Notes: a model not told the origin generated them from the letters alone. A DNA stretch of 22,546 nt from Ophiothrix spiculata (GCA_000969725.1 JXSR01S015914.1); one strand, 5' to 3'; shown: positions 8,601-17,840, counted from the stretch's first letter. A program made the numbers and translations.

Positions 8601-11600
8601 CGTATTATTGATCGTTCACGTTCAGGGTATTGGTTTCCGCAAGCAGATGTGTAGAACTTAAAACTTTGACACAGAAGTCAATGCAAAATCAGAAAATCCC
8701 TACTTACGGGTGTGTAAGTGCGAAGTTTGCAACCCGTAATCTTTACAACCAAACGCAATAAAACTTCGATAAGTGCTGGATATGTATGTCTGTACATTAT
8801 TCTTGCATGTGTTCATCTGATTTTGATAAAGCTTTTATTTAAAGCAATAGGGGACATCGATTAAGTGATTAGTATTCACGTAAAAGTGTACGTGAAATTC
8901 TGCAATACACGGTGTGCTGTACTGTTCAAGCAGGTAATGGTTGGCTGAATTTCAATAGAACTCACGTTTACGTTTACGTTCGCGTTCGCGTTCTGGATGA
9001 TCGCAAACTCTCCATTATGACTACAAAAACGCCCGGGCAAAAAAGTCAAATCATTTACTACAGAGAAAGTGCAATTAAGTTTAATTGAGATCATTGTATT
9101 ATACATGTAGGGTGATTTAGCATACTACCGTGAATGCATTAATCTGCTGAACTTAATGAACAAGTCTGTTTGTCAAGCCATTAATGTATTATGTCAGAAT
9201 TTTGCACTTTCAAATTGCATCAAAATTATTCATCTTTTATGTGTAAATGATAAAACATTGTATTGTTCAATTAATGATAAAGTTTATCTGAAATTCATAA
9301 TTCGCAAGTATATAATATATGCAAGTTTGGAGAAATGAATGTTGAGTTTGAAGAAATAAATTAAATAAATTCAGAAAAATGAGTTTAGAGTTCTTTGCTT
9401 TACAAGAAACAGTTCGGGCAAAACTTGTTCTTTTCGTTGATTGAAAAATAAAGTTGCTCGCTAAATAAATTTTCGAAAGATGTAGTTACACATTTTATAA
9501 CTTCTATCTAAAAGCTGCACAGTTTAAAGTCTTAAATTTAGACTCTGCGAGACAAGTATTATCAAGCAGCTGCCTGCAAGACTAAAAAGATCCAAAATAT
9601 GCCTTTAAATTTTATTGCTTCAAACACACAGGAAAGAATGTACAATCTATTTGTAAAATTATCTGAAAATATTAAATTTAATCTGAAACAATGAATGAGA
9701 CATGTAACTTACCGAGTTTGTACTGCGTCGGCACCAGTTTCCGGATATAGCTGAAGCTCATCTCCAGTATATGCAAATGAACCAAACGTCATATCACACA
9801 CCTGAGTATCGAACGGGTACCATTTGACTCTGATTGGACAATTGCTTACAAAGATAGTTGGTACAAACCACGTGACTGTGCCTGACGGTTCTACCCGAAT
9901 CACAGTGTCTTCTTTGAATCGTTGGAATCGTAAATCAACGCTGTACGTGTAATGGAAAGCGACAAAGAAAACATAGCAACGTAAACAATTACAAACAAGT
10001 TAATTGGATTGACTGATTTTGATTGTTGTTGACGTACAAAATGTAACATCTGAATATTGGGATAAAAATTGTACATTTAACTTCATTAACATTTTCAAGC
10101 TTTGGAAAGTATTGTTACTCTTGTTTTAAAACAGTTTATGTGCATTTGTATCACATCAAACTTCGCTTTTGTTGCAAAATGTTATATTTTTGCAGTATTT
10201 TTTCTATCCGTACATGAATGAGCACATGTTTTTATTCAAAAATGTCACAAACGTTACCAAAAAGTTACACCAAAATGTCACATACGTAACCAGACGTTAC
10301 CAAACAAAACATTGCATTAAAAGAAATCCTGACGATAGAATTTCCTACAACTTTTATGAACTATTTGTTAATAATATTATGTTACCCATCATCTGTGAAA
10401 AGCGCAATAAAAAAATCGCTAACATGTCAAAGAATTTTTACTTTGAAGTCATTTGGAGCAAAAAACCATTTCCGTGCGAGGTCACAAACGATACCGAACG
10501 TTACATGAACTTTATGCAGTATCTTGGCAATTATTTAATGAATCAAAAAGCTTCAATTTGGGCAAAGATGGGTATTTTAATTACTAGTATGGTATAGCGA
10601 TGGGTCTCAAAATCACCATTTTATAGGTATAGAGGACAGTCGAACTTGAATCGCCAGTCAACGTGGCACGACCCTGTACAAAAAAGTTGAAACCCCGGGA
10701 TATAAATTTGAAAATTAACGATTATTAGTATTGCATTAAGCAAGTAAGTTTTACCATGAATAGATAAATGTTGTTGAAAAAATGCTCTTGTTTTTCATCG
10801 CTAGATGTCTAAGACCGAAATGTACTAAATCCCATAGTCATTACACAATTCCTGCTTGATACGTAATTGAATACAAATTTGGACTTAACATTCTAGTTTA
10901 CGCAATCGTAACGAACAACAGATTAACTCATAACTAGAATACTCATGTCAATGAGACGTTATCAACTGTGACTTCGTTAGCAAATGTGATCGCGAAAAGG
11001 CCTCCCTTCAGAAGCAGTTTTGCTTTAACATTTAATGTCTTAAAATTAGTTAAACAAAGCATAGCCTGACGGTATTTAATCTTAAGAAACACTGGTTTTC
11101 AAGATATATAACAAATAATAAGACTATAAAATTCAAAGTGGACATTTAGAGCAAATTACAAAGAGTTGTCCAATGATAATGGTCGTTTGTAATACATTGA
11201 CCTCAACTCACCTTGTCCATTGTATAATTTTACCATTTCCGGACGTACTATTTTATGCGTATTAACCAGCTATTTGTAAGTGTATAAAATCGCTCTAACA
11301 TATAGTTCCAAATTTTCTACTGATTTGAGTAATGCATGTCTTATTGCGGACGAAGAAAATATTTTTTGTCATATCATATTTGTATACACAAATACTAGAC
11401 TTTTAAATCTTACGTCAGTCAAGATACAAAAATAAGCGTAGAAATATTGTCCGCAGTTTATCGTGTGTAGGTCTATTACATGCTATATAAACAGATGTTT
11501 CGTTGATGGCCTTGATAATTTATGCAATTTTGATTTCGACCCTGACCTAATAGGTTACTCTTTATAAAAGCGTAATCAAACATGACAACGCTCCAATGAT

Positions 11601-14600
11601 TTTAACATAAACAAGAATAGTCCTGAAAAAGCATATTAATTGGGATAATTCGTTCGTAAGACCTTATACTAGTTAGGGGAAGTTCCCATGGACAAATAAA
11701 ACATTTTCAAAAGCTGTTTTGATGAAAAGTCAGTTTTTCACATACTTGTCTTGATTCAAGTCGATGCAATGCTTTGGTCTCAGAAAAATGTTTAACTAAC
11801 TATCAAATGTAAATTTCACATTTCATAATTATAGCCACATTATTAGTTTTCTATTATTGATAAAAACTTTTAGAGTATAAGAAAAGATTAAATTTACAGT
11901 AAGTTTCAAGCGTGAATTTCAACTTTCATCAACTTTTAAAAACAAAACAATTCCGAAATATACTAATCCAAGTTTCAACATTTATCTTGCCACTTAGTGG
12001 GGCCTACAAAATTCCAATCCCTAAATAAAACGAGCATGCAATGGTTGAAAACCCCAAAATAACATTTATATATAGACTTTTCTAAATCTAAGACATAAAA
12101 TAAACTGCTGAATTGAATCCATTTCAGCAAATCCACATCATAAAGGCATATCACATCAACCCAACAATTCATTCTGACCTGAAAATAAGGTCACACCAAC
12201 TATATCTTTTTGTCTTTCTTTCCTTCCTCCTCACATGGAAAGTGGAGTAATAGTTCAGAGTGAAAATAGGGATAATTATATGTAGGCCTACATGCAGTAC
12301 AGTGCCCACAGCCCTTCAAGGCTCTAATAATTAAAAAAAAAATGGTCGCCTGGGGAGGTATTGAAGTTACAAACTGACTATGTACTACAGGGCCTACATT
12401 TTATAACAGACATCTACTAAGCGATGTATGTCTTTTTTAAAGACTATTCTTGTTTAATATTTGATTAGATTATGAATGTAGGGACTTACTTTTCATACAA
12501 CGTGATGTCAGGAATCCATAATGCTGTAGTAGGTAGATAAAGTGTATCAGCTCCGTTATATTCATCTGGGTCCCATCTCAGAAATTCGTCCGTCCATGCC
12601 TACAATACATTTCAAACCACCTACTATTATACGTGCAAAGCATACCAGGGGTGGCGCCAGGGTTTCTTGGCAATAGGACAACCAACATATGAGACCCAAA
12701 AGGTGCACCCAAAAAAACTTTTTTGACGTAGCTTTTAAAAACTGGTACAGACAACCAATAAGTCTAATTTTCTGTATTCATCAACATAATAATTTGTTAA
12801 AAAGTACAATTGTCAACGACTTTTTTCAACATTCTACCATTTTTTTCATTATCCTCTCTTTTCTTTTGTTCTTTGTCACAGACCACAATCCGTCTTCTGA
12901 TCTTAGCTCATATTTTCCCCATCTCAGATCCCAACATGTTAAACAGGACAACGCTGTTTCAACAAAGTGACTCAACAATTCAACGTTGCAAAGGAAAAGA
13001 AGATTTCAGGACTATCATGCCTTGCTTCCTCGGTTTTGTACAGACTGTAAGGATTTAGGGATAAAACATATCTGAAATGCAAGATTGGGATGAGGTCTGC
13101 TAATTTAAAAACTATGTTTCATCCCTAAACCTGTACAAAAATGCCAATTGGAAGCAAGACATGATAAGAAGGTCCTGATATCTGCTTTTTTGCAAAGGTA
13201 TAGAAATATAGCAATATTTGTGGGATCACTTCAAGAAACAAATCATACAATTGTTAACTGTAAGCCACATTAGGGACGTACCATTAGATATTAAGGAGTT
13301 TGGGTATGACAATATTTTCCTGTGTCCACTCCTATAATAAACATTTTTTTCTTCCATGGTGGAGCATTTTCCCATCCTTAGTGGGTCATTTTTTTTTTAT
13401 TTATGCGGTGGAAATTACTCTATGTAAACAAAGCATATTCTAATATATGGATATATACTATTAGCGAATGTGAAGTCATCAATTTAATTATTACCATCTT
13501 CTTGGGTTTGTCATAAGTAAAATATCATGTTATGAGTAAGACAACCATTTGCATTTTATACAACTAGCATTCCATATCCCCTATAGCCTTAATTTTTTTT
13601 TTCATGTTTTAACCATTCTATTTTTAGCGCGCGCCAATACCAGACTGGCCAATACCCATAATAGCTCATAATTATCAATCAATTTGATCACTTTCCTAAA
13701 TATTGTGACTTAATACATCTCATTACCCTTCTATTTTGCCTCGAATATTTATATATGACGTTTCTCCTCATGCTTGGATTGAGCAGAGTAAAGCCAACCC
13801 AAAAGTGGATTGGGACATATTTTTACTTTTTTGTGCAGGTTGTGACAAAGTTTTCCCTCTGCCTCTACCTTATGCATGTTATGTGACAACTTAAAAAAAC
13901 TACAGCTCTTGCCCCTTGATATATTACGGTGCGCCTCAAAGAACACGTAACACTGACCGAGTGAGATGAGAGCTGCAAATAACACTGAGAACTGACAAAT
14001 TGCCACATCCATTCTAGCAGACACAATCCTTGGTTGTTTACATTTTGTAAGGTGTAAAATACAAGAGGTTGTACTCACCAGTTTCATCCATGCATCAATA
14101 GTAAATTGCTGATTTTTGATGTCCTAAAATACAAAGATGAAGAAATGTTAGAAATTCAAACTGTGAATTTTTTTAGAGAATTGTATTTGGAAGGGATTGG
14201 CTTTAAAGTGTTGTGAGACAGCAGCGCATTGCAATAAATTGAATGTTATAATTTTATCTTGTGCAACCTTTTTGCTCTACAAAAATAGCTAAAAGGGCTT
14301 TTAAAAACACTGCGCATATCATTGAGAAGTTAATAATAGCCAAAATATTTTAGTAGAAATATATTACGTGAATCAAAAAAATTGTGCACGGATTACAAAT
14401 GATCTTGACCTTGATAAATGCACCAAATCATAAATTTCTTGTAAGTGTAATAAAGCAAATTTAATATTCTTTCAAATACAGAAAAAATGATAGGAATCGG
14501 ATGAAAAATAAAAAAGATATGACAAATTTTGTAAGCACGTCTCTTTTTCTTCCATTCCAATGGGATTTGCAAGATGTTAAATTTATCACAATTGCGGGTT

Positions 14601-17600
14601 ATATGGCATTATGATGAAGTGAGAGTTGTGTCGCCATTATCTATGTAACTGTAGATAATTGTGGAACTGTCATTGTAAATAAAACAATAAAACAATATGT
14701 ACACAGCATGATTAAAACATTTCAAGTGGTCTAGTTAATTGCATGATTAAATATTGCACAAATTTGTATTTAAAAGACATAATTTGTAGTTAACATGGTC
14801 AAATGAACTAAAATTAGGATTTGTAAAGAAATTAGCCAGGTTAAGGGCACAGTTAACCACTCATTTTCTGAAATATTTTACGCTTTGTAACTCAGCAACC
14901 GACAAGTAAATCCATAAAAGTATACATTTCTAAACGTGTTTTTTTTTTTGTTTTTTTTGTTATGACATTTATAAAGTCTTGAAAACCATGATCCGTAGTT
15001 AGAATAATCAGGAACATCAAACATTGAGTTGACAAAGACATGAAATTGTACATTTCCATAGGCATTGATAAGCACAAGTTTAATGTGTATAAATCCCATT
15101 GGAATGAAGGAAAAAGAGATGTACTTACAAAAGTGTTCATATCCTGCTTATTTCTATTTTTTTCTGTATTTGAAAGTATGTTAAACATGCTTTACTAAAA
15201 CAACAGCAAATTTATGATTTGGTGCTTTTATCAAGGTCAAGGGCGTCTTTAATCCGTGCACATTTTTTTTTTGATTCACGAAGAGACATACACCCAAGTA
15301 TCATAATATTGTGTATACCTGACTAATAACCGACCAACAAATAGCAGTGTACAATTGTCTTTTTCCTATCAAATCATTGAGTCCTGTTGAAAATGGTGTG
15401 AAAAAATATATCCAAAATAATACTACTTCCTATAATTTTTTATGTTCAAATATATATGTTCGTACGTAGAAAAAAACCTTTCAAGTAATATTTTCAGAAA
15501 TATACCACATTATACCAACTATTTTATAGCAAAGTCATTAGACTGAAGTCAGTCAGTTATGTAGTCATGTGCACACATTATAATATAACCATGATAACCA
15601 TTATCAGACAACATATATGTGGCCGTTTATCTCGAACCAGCCGTAAATGCAGCCTTTTGCAATTTTCACTTTTTTAAACACTTGCAAAAACTTGCTATAA
15701 GGATTAAAATGCTTCACTCGGTTTTCAGAAGTCAAGTTATTGTCCGTCAAAGGTTGTTGTCACGGAACACATTCAAAGATCGGTAAGCCCTTTAGGACTT
15801 TTTACTGTTGATTATCCTCAGAACATACAGATATATTTCATATTTCCAGTCATTTTCTTGAAATGAAACTTTGCAGGTGTTTTGAAGTAAGCATAAGGGT
15901 TGCAAATCTGCCAAAAATCAGTGTCGACAAATGACGACGTTTGGGTGCTATGGTTTGGATGTATCTTTACCTGTAGCGCAATAACGTTTGTTGCAGGTAA
16001 GGCTGTAAGTATGTACGAATACTTGCTATAGAATTAAAAGGCATTAGCCACGATCATCAAAGTGAAGGTCAACTTTCCTCAATACCTACCGATTTTATTG
16101 CATTTTTAGAAAGACCTTCCAACTAGTAAATAATAATATCTATAATCATTTTTGTTGAACTTGAACATTTATATAGTAAAACAGACAATTATTTATGCTA
16201 TGAATTTCTCATTCTCCGGAGAATGAGATTTTCAGTGATAGTGTTTCTAGAAATGAATCACTAAATTCTGAAAATTATATTTTAGTAAAGAGATGATGTT
16301 GTTAAGTATATTTAACCTTTCTAAAAGAATAATATTAACCTTTAAACTTGGACCATTAAACCTAATCAACAGCCGTACATTTGGAATCTCAAACTTTGGG
16401 AAAATAGAAATACTGCTGACAGAACACCAAGAAATGAATTTGACCGAAAAATGTCTTTTTAGAGCAAGCAATATGATTGTTTTTGTTTGTTGTGATTCTA
16501 TTAAGGTCTTTCTTTGATAAGTTTTCATAAATTTTCATATCCAAGTGGATCATGGCTAATGATCATAAGTAAAGGAAGGGTATATCTAAATTTAAAAAAT
16601 GTCAATAAAAAGATTCAAATATGTTTTGTGACTCATCCTCGAGGACTCATCACGGTGCTTGAAACTACATGTTTCTCCTTTCGTTACACCCAAGTAATTC
16701 TAAACCTATTTCTTTTCAAAGGTGATTAAAAGTATCAAAATTATATCGTAATGTGACAAATCAGCACTGTACAAGATGATAAAAAATGTAATGCCTCTTT
16801 TTGATATGACGAGTCTCATATTTGTATTAAGTCACACCTACCATTTCAATAAGGTTTTGAAACAATGGACGAACCGAGACCTTCACGGTTGATGTGATAT
16901 TTTCAACAGGTCTGACAACCACATTTCCATAATTATCCATCAACGTATTTCGTAATTGGCGATGAGCATCTAATGTGGAAGCTACAAAAGACAATATTGT
17001 TGGCTTTTCAGGTCAGTTAGTGCTGGCATTTATTACTGATTCATTAGATTTTATGTTTGATATCATTTTAAGGCAAACACTGCGCTGCCATTAACTTATT
17101 AAAATATTGTTCCTTGTCGGAAAAGAAGATATAAGGACCTTCCCATCATGCCTTGCTTCGAATGGGATATTTTGTACAGGTTGTCATTAATGGATATTAG
17201 AAATAAAACATATCCGAAATACAACATAATTTGGGATGAGGTCTGCTATTAAATTGTGATGTTTCATCACTAACACCATTCATGACAACCTGTGAAAAAA
17301 AATCCTTGAAGCAAGGCATGATGGGAAGGTCCTGATATCATCATTTGTTCCTCGACATAATTTGTTTCTTATAAATTAATAACAACTGGTTGAGTAGGCG
17401 ACACAATCGCGCTATGGTTACTGTAAATTCTGTATATTAACGCAAATTTCAAATTTATTCAAATAATAGATAAAGGATTAAAAGTAAATAGATTAAGAAT
17501 ATATCAATTTAGTTTAATTCAATTGGTTTAAATTCAATTCCTATTAGTTATTCCATTTAATTATTGTTAGTGAAAAATATAACAAAAGAAAGAGAGGAAA

Positions 17601-17712
17601 ATAAATATCATGAATGTTCAAATTAAAAAATGAATACATAAATACCTTTGTCAATCAACATAAGTATCAGAACAGCAATTAAAGTTATCAGCTTGAACAT
17701 ATCAAAATCCAT
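5098..17712 (-). CDS. Nicotinic acetylcholine receptor-like alpha-type subunit, 7 coding exons, 472 aa
   Basis: Ligand-gated cation channel subunit of the Cys-loop family, expected to sit as a pentamer in the plasma membrane. The spliced reading frame is 1419 nt including the stop (exons 67, 140, 45, 110, 228, 314 and 515 nt) and every junction keeps phase with GT-AG ends. Visible in order: hydrophobic signal peptide (about 1-23), sequon N50, loop D W86, WxPDITLY with loop A Y119, Cys-loop C155-C169 (13 residues between), loop B F176, vicinal C220-C221, M1 (about 242-263), M2 after GEK (268 is Glu, 278 is the 9' Leu, 289 is Asp), M3 (about 303-325), a cytoplasmic loop of about 95 residues, M4 (about 425-447), and a tail with sequons N-N-S and N-R-T. 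GEK before M2, without an inserted proline, is the cation-channel pattern. Adjacent cysteines make it alpha-type. Length is typical, though the M3-M4 loop is short. The exact subtype is not resolved. Family assignment is very secure; acetylcholine as the ligand is inferred and doubtful because loop B lacks Trp. Confidence 0.95.
5854..6047. mobile_element. Short inverted-repeat element (MITE), about 194 bp, in receptor intron 6
   Basis: The ends read CCCTAGTAAAAACCGAGTAC and, reversed, CCCTGGAAAAAATCGAGTAC. Inner blocks TAGTACAACA, GTGCACATTTGGAACAT and many GTACAA/TTGTAC units pair across the centre. No clear target duplication. The right end with its flank, CAGGGTGCTYA, matches that of the element at 21864-22207, so the two may share end recognition. 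Confidence 0.65.
6313..6552. mobile_element. Near-full palindromic MITE with TA duplication, 240 bp, in receptor intron 6
   Basis: Ends CACTCTTAA and TTAAGAGTG are flanked on both sides by TA (6311-6312, 6553-6554), the target used by Tc1/mariner-type transposases. The arms pair almost throughout: AAAGGATCAAATTG, GATACTTAA/TTAAGTATC, GAGCTTACCC, CCGGATCAAT and AATTCTCCTCAAATTTGATCC, leaving a short centre near 6415-6450. It has no coding capacity. Good structural support; superfamily assignment is moderate. Confidence 0.8.
6905..7218 (-). CDS. Receptor exon 6: loop C, M1 and pore-lining M2
   Basis: Acceptor CGGTGCAG and donor ATTATTG|GTATGT enclose 314 nt (1 + 104 codons + 1). It encodes ENGVWDMV, loop C FACCDTPFYEVQY with adjacent C220-C221, the FKRRPDFYIKYLIFP block leading into M1, then ESGEKISLSITNLLSL (M2) and the M2-M3 linker PPSGAESPIIG. 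The classic loop C tyrosine two residues before the cysteine pair is Phe218, while a Tyr lies at 226. M2 has Glu at -1', Ser 2', Thr 6', Leu 9' and Asp 20', consistent with a cation pore. Asn at 7' and Gln at 15' and 16' are less usual. Confidence 0.96.
7293..8199. mobile_element. Long-TIR non-autonomous transposon, copy 1, 907 bp, in receptor intron 5
   Basis: Starts ATACTACGTGAAT and ends with its complement ATTCACGTAGTAT. The arms of about 220 bp share GATTACAG, ACCAAATCAT, TACTTTCAAATGCAGAAA, ATGACAA-like and CAATGGGATTTA blocks. An A-tract follows the left tip. The interior matches a second copy at 14366-15280 nearly end to end, which shows this is one mobile family and not a chance palindrome. 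No transposase frame and no clear target duplication. Confidence 0.8.
8200..9712. other. Rest of receptor intron 5: CACGT-rich repeats, otherwise nothing recognised
   Basis: 8200-9000 is richer in CG and CACGT/TTTACG words than its surroundings. It includes a 36-40 bp imperfect direct repeat (8311-8346 and 8372-8411, sharing ATTGCCTAT and TGTCGCCC). It also has a TTTCAATAGAACTCACGT block at 8512 and again at 8950, and a hexamer run of TTTACG/TTCGCG units at 8963-8994. 9100-9712 is plain AT-rich sequence without recognisable content. Confidence 0.45.
9713..9940 (-). CDS. Receptor exon 5: Cys-loop and loop B
   Basis: Acceptor CGTACAG and donor ACTCG|GTAAGT enclose 228 nt (1 + 75 codons + 2). 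It encodes residues 122-196 and the edges of N121 and R197. The signature Cys-loop is C155-PIRVKWYPFDTQV-C169, with WYPFDTQ matching the canonical aromatic-PFDxQ core. Directly after it the sequence reads TFGSFAYTGDEL, where most nicotinic subunits have FGSWTYDG, so loop B Trp is Phe176. The YxxD pattern after it is also seen in GABA/glycine-type receptors. The exon is otherwise intact. Confidence 0.96.
9941..12489. other. Receptor intron 4, nothing recognised beyond a short iterated motif
   Basis: A 2.5-kb GT-AG intron. Near 10240-10510 a GTCACAAACGTTACC-like motif recurs at least three times, inside a 142-codon open frame on the plus strand that has no recognised domain. The remainder (10600-12480) shows no exon-like sequence, transposon ends or tandem arrays that I could identify. 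Confidence 0.5.
12490..12599 (-). CDS. Receptor exon 4: 110-bp exon with loop D and loop A
   Basis: Acceptor ATTGTAG and donor GAAAA|GTAAGT enclose 110 nt, the family's usual length for this exon. It encodes residues 85-120 plus two bases of Asn121. Key blocks are AWTDEFLRWDPDEY, where W86 is the loop D tryptophan of the complementary binding face, and LWIPDITLY, where Y119 is the loop A tyrosine. Both binding-site aromatics are conserved here. Confidence 0.95.
12600..12985. other. Receptor intron 3, proximal part, no gene seen
   Basis: Contains a locally GC-richer GGGGTGGCGCCAGGG patch at about 12650, which looks like a dispersed repeat end, followed by pyrimidine-rich sequence. Two overlapping plus-strand frames here carry no recognisable domain. 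Confidence 0.4.
12986..13197. mobile_element. Foldback MITE, copy 1, about 210 bp, in receptor intron 3
   Basis: The arms pair through TTGCAAA, GATWTCAGGACCTT, ATCATGCCTTGCTTCC and the inner TTTGTACAG and GGGATGAAACATA. A second copy at 17108-17353 matches arms and centre (ATAAAACATATC, GGGATGAGGTCTGCTA), which confirms a repeat family. No coding capacity; target duplication not evident. Confidence 0.72.
13198..14078. other. Receptor intron 3, distal part, with a small signal-peptide-like ORF
   Basis: Mostly AT-rich. On the minus strand an 87-codon frame (14012-13749) begins with a hydrophobic leader, MDVAICQFSVLFAALISLGQ, followed by a Cys- and Lys-rich tail ending KHEEKRHI. No homolog is recognised. 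Its GC content at 13900-14050 is higher than nearby intron sequence, which could mean an old dispersed repeat rather than a gene. Confidence 0.25.
14079..14123 (-). CDS. Receptor exon 3: conserved 45-bp exon
   Basis: Acceptor TATTTTAG and donor CTG|GTGAGT enclose exactly 15 codons, DIKNQQFTIDAWMKL (residues 70-84). This corresponds to the DEKNQ...W block of nicotinic receptors, where a 45-bp phase-0 exon is a well-known feature of vertebrate and many invertebrate subunit genes. Reading through the donor gives a longer open frame into intron 3, which is treated separately. Confidence 0.93.
14366..15280. mobile_element. Long-TIR non-autonomous transposon, copy 2, about 915 bp, in receptor intron 2
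   Basis: The same family as the element at 7293. Tips are CGTGAATCAAAAAAA and complement, then TGTGCACGGATTA, CTTGACC, CACCAAATCATAAATTT and CCAATGGGATTT in both arms. Interior shared blocks include ATTGTGGAACTG, CATTGTAAATAAAACAATA, CATGATTAAAACATTT and ATTAGCCAG. A foreign stretch at 14841-14940 takes the place of about 60 bp found in copy 1. The copies differ at many sites, so insertion is not recent. Confidence 0.8.
14841..14940. mobile_element. Truncated end of a second repeat family nested in the copy 2 transposon
   Basis: TTAAGGGCAC, CTCATTTTCTGAAATATTTT, AACTCAGCAACCGA and AAGTATACATTTCTA match the left end at 21223 almost base for base, and the arms at 3946-4760 more loosely. In the otherwise parallel copy at 7293 this stretch is absent, so it arrived after the host element. 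It starts at TTAA and stops in a T-run at about 14938. Confidence 0.7.
15281..15637. other. Receptor intron 2 segment, nothing recognised
   Basis: AT-rich spacer between two repeat elements. No splice-flanked open frame or repeat end was found. Confidence 0.5.
15638..16005 (+). mobile_element. TIR element (MITE-like), copy A, about 368 bp, in receptor intron 2
   Basis: Tips CAGCCGTAAATGCAG and TGCAGGTAAGGCTG are imperfect inverted repeats. The sequence matches copy B at 18975-19387 in reverse orientation along its length, with shared blocks CCGTCAAAGGTTGT, TTGATT.TCCTCAGAA, ACAGATATATTT, GCAGGTGTTTTGAAGTAAGCATA and AGCGCAA. It is non-coding and fairly diverged. Confidence 0.72.
16006..16841. 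other. Receptor intron 2 segment with a perfect 22-bp palindrome
   Basis: A perfect palindrome (half-site TCTCATTCTCC) lies at 16207-16228 and is followed by a looser hairpin. 16247-16528 holds overlapping open frames on both strands, with no recognised domain on either. Nothing else is identified. Confidence 0.45.
16842..16981 (-). CDS. Receptor exon 2: start of ligand-binding domain
   Basis: The 140-nt exon follows TTTTGTAG (acceptor) and ends GAAATG|GTAGGT (donor, phase 0). It encodes residues 23-69: the N-terminal helix region with LDAHRQLRNTLM, the family hallmark VVRPVEN, an N-glycosylation sequon (N50-I-T) and the first beta strand, ending in FQNLIEM. The RPVEN block followed by a strand ending xLIxx is what nicotinic receptor exon 2 encodes, and the exon stops exactly where the conserved 45-bp exon should begin. 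Confidence 0.93.
17108..17353. mobile_element. Foldback MITE, copy 2, about 245 bp, in receptor intron 1
   Basis: Outer arms include GGACCTTCCCATCATGCC then TTGCTTC, and the exact complement GAAGCAAGGCATGATGGGAAG then GTCC read in blocks, with weaker pairing out to GTTCCT/GGAAC. The centre matches copy 1 at 12986. It makes up over a third of the 664-bp intron 1. Confidence 0.75.
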
Positions 17713-17840
17713 GGCAACGTTGATCAGCTAGAACATATTCATCTGTTGTATGGCAGTTAATAGGTGCTTCAATGTTACGAAATACCTATAATGGTGCGAA
17801 TTTTAATTGTAGAAACCTCATTTGATGTCACGCAACTGAT
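17646..17840 (-). CDS. Receptor exon 1: 5' UTR (17840-17713), start codon and signal peptide (17712-17646)
   Basis: The coding part gives MDFDMFKLITLIAVLILMLIDK plus the first base of an Ala codon, a short N-region and a long hydrophobic stretch typical of a signal peptide. The start codon sits in GCCATGG, a near-ideal Kozak context, and no in-frame ATG lies upstream in the exon. The exon ends GACAAAG|GTATTT (donor, phase 1). Upstream, a pyrimidine-rich stretch ending TTGGTGTTTTAG places an acceptor so that the exon begins at 17840. This would make it the second transcribed exon, with 128 nt of 5' UTR. The donor and start are well supported; the upstream acceptor is a good sequence match but is not proven to be used. 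Confidence 0.85.
17728..17821 (-). promoter_or_regulatory. Two short upstream ORFs in the receptor 5' UTR
   Basis: In the presumed leader, an ATG at 17821-17819 opens an 11-codon frame (MRFLQLKFAPL, stop ending at 17786). A second ATG at 17742-17740 opens a 4-codon frame (MNMF, stop ending at 17728). Both close before the main start at 17712. Short uORFs ahead of a strong Kozak start commonly lower or tune translation; whether these do is inferred only. Confidence 0.45.

Noticed and set aside
8876-9106. Frame with alternating Asn-Val/Asn-Ala
   Set aside because: It is a translation of the TTTACG/TTCGCG hexamer run.
9713-9903. Starting the protein at a Met inside exon 5
   Set aside because: That residue is Ile in the spliced frame read here and the exon is internal; the only apparent ATG is out of register with the conserved upstream exons.
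12689-13058. Two overlapping plus-strand frames (93 and 82 codons)
   Set aside because: They run across a dispersed-repeat patch into a foldback MITE and lie antisense in intron 3, with no domain.
16247-16528. Overlapping open frames on both strands (93 and 74 codons)
   Set aside because: Opposite-strand overlap in AT-rich intron sequence, no recognisable motifs, no splice or start support.
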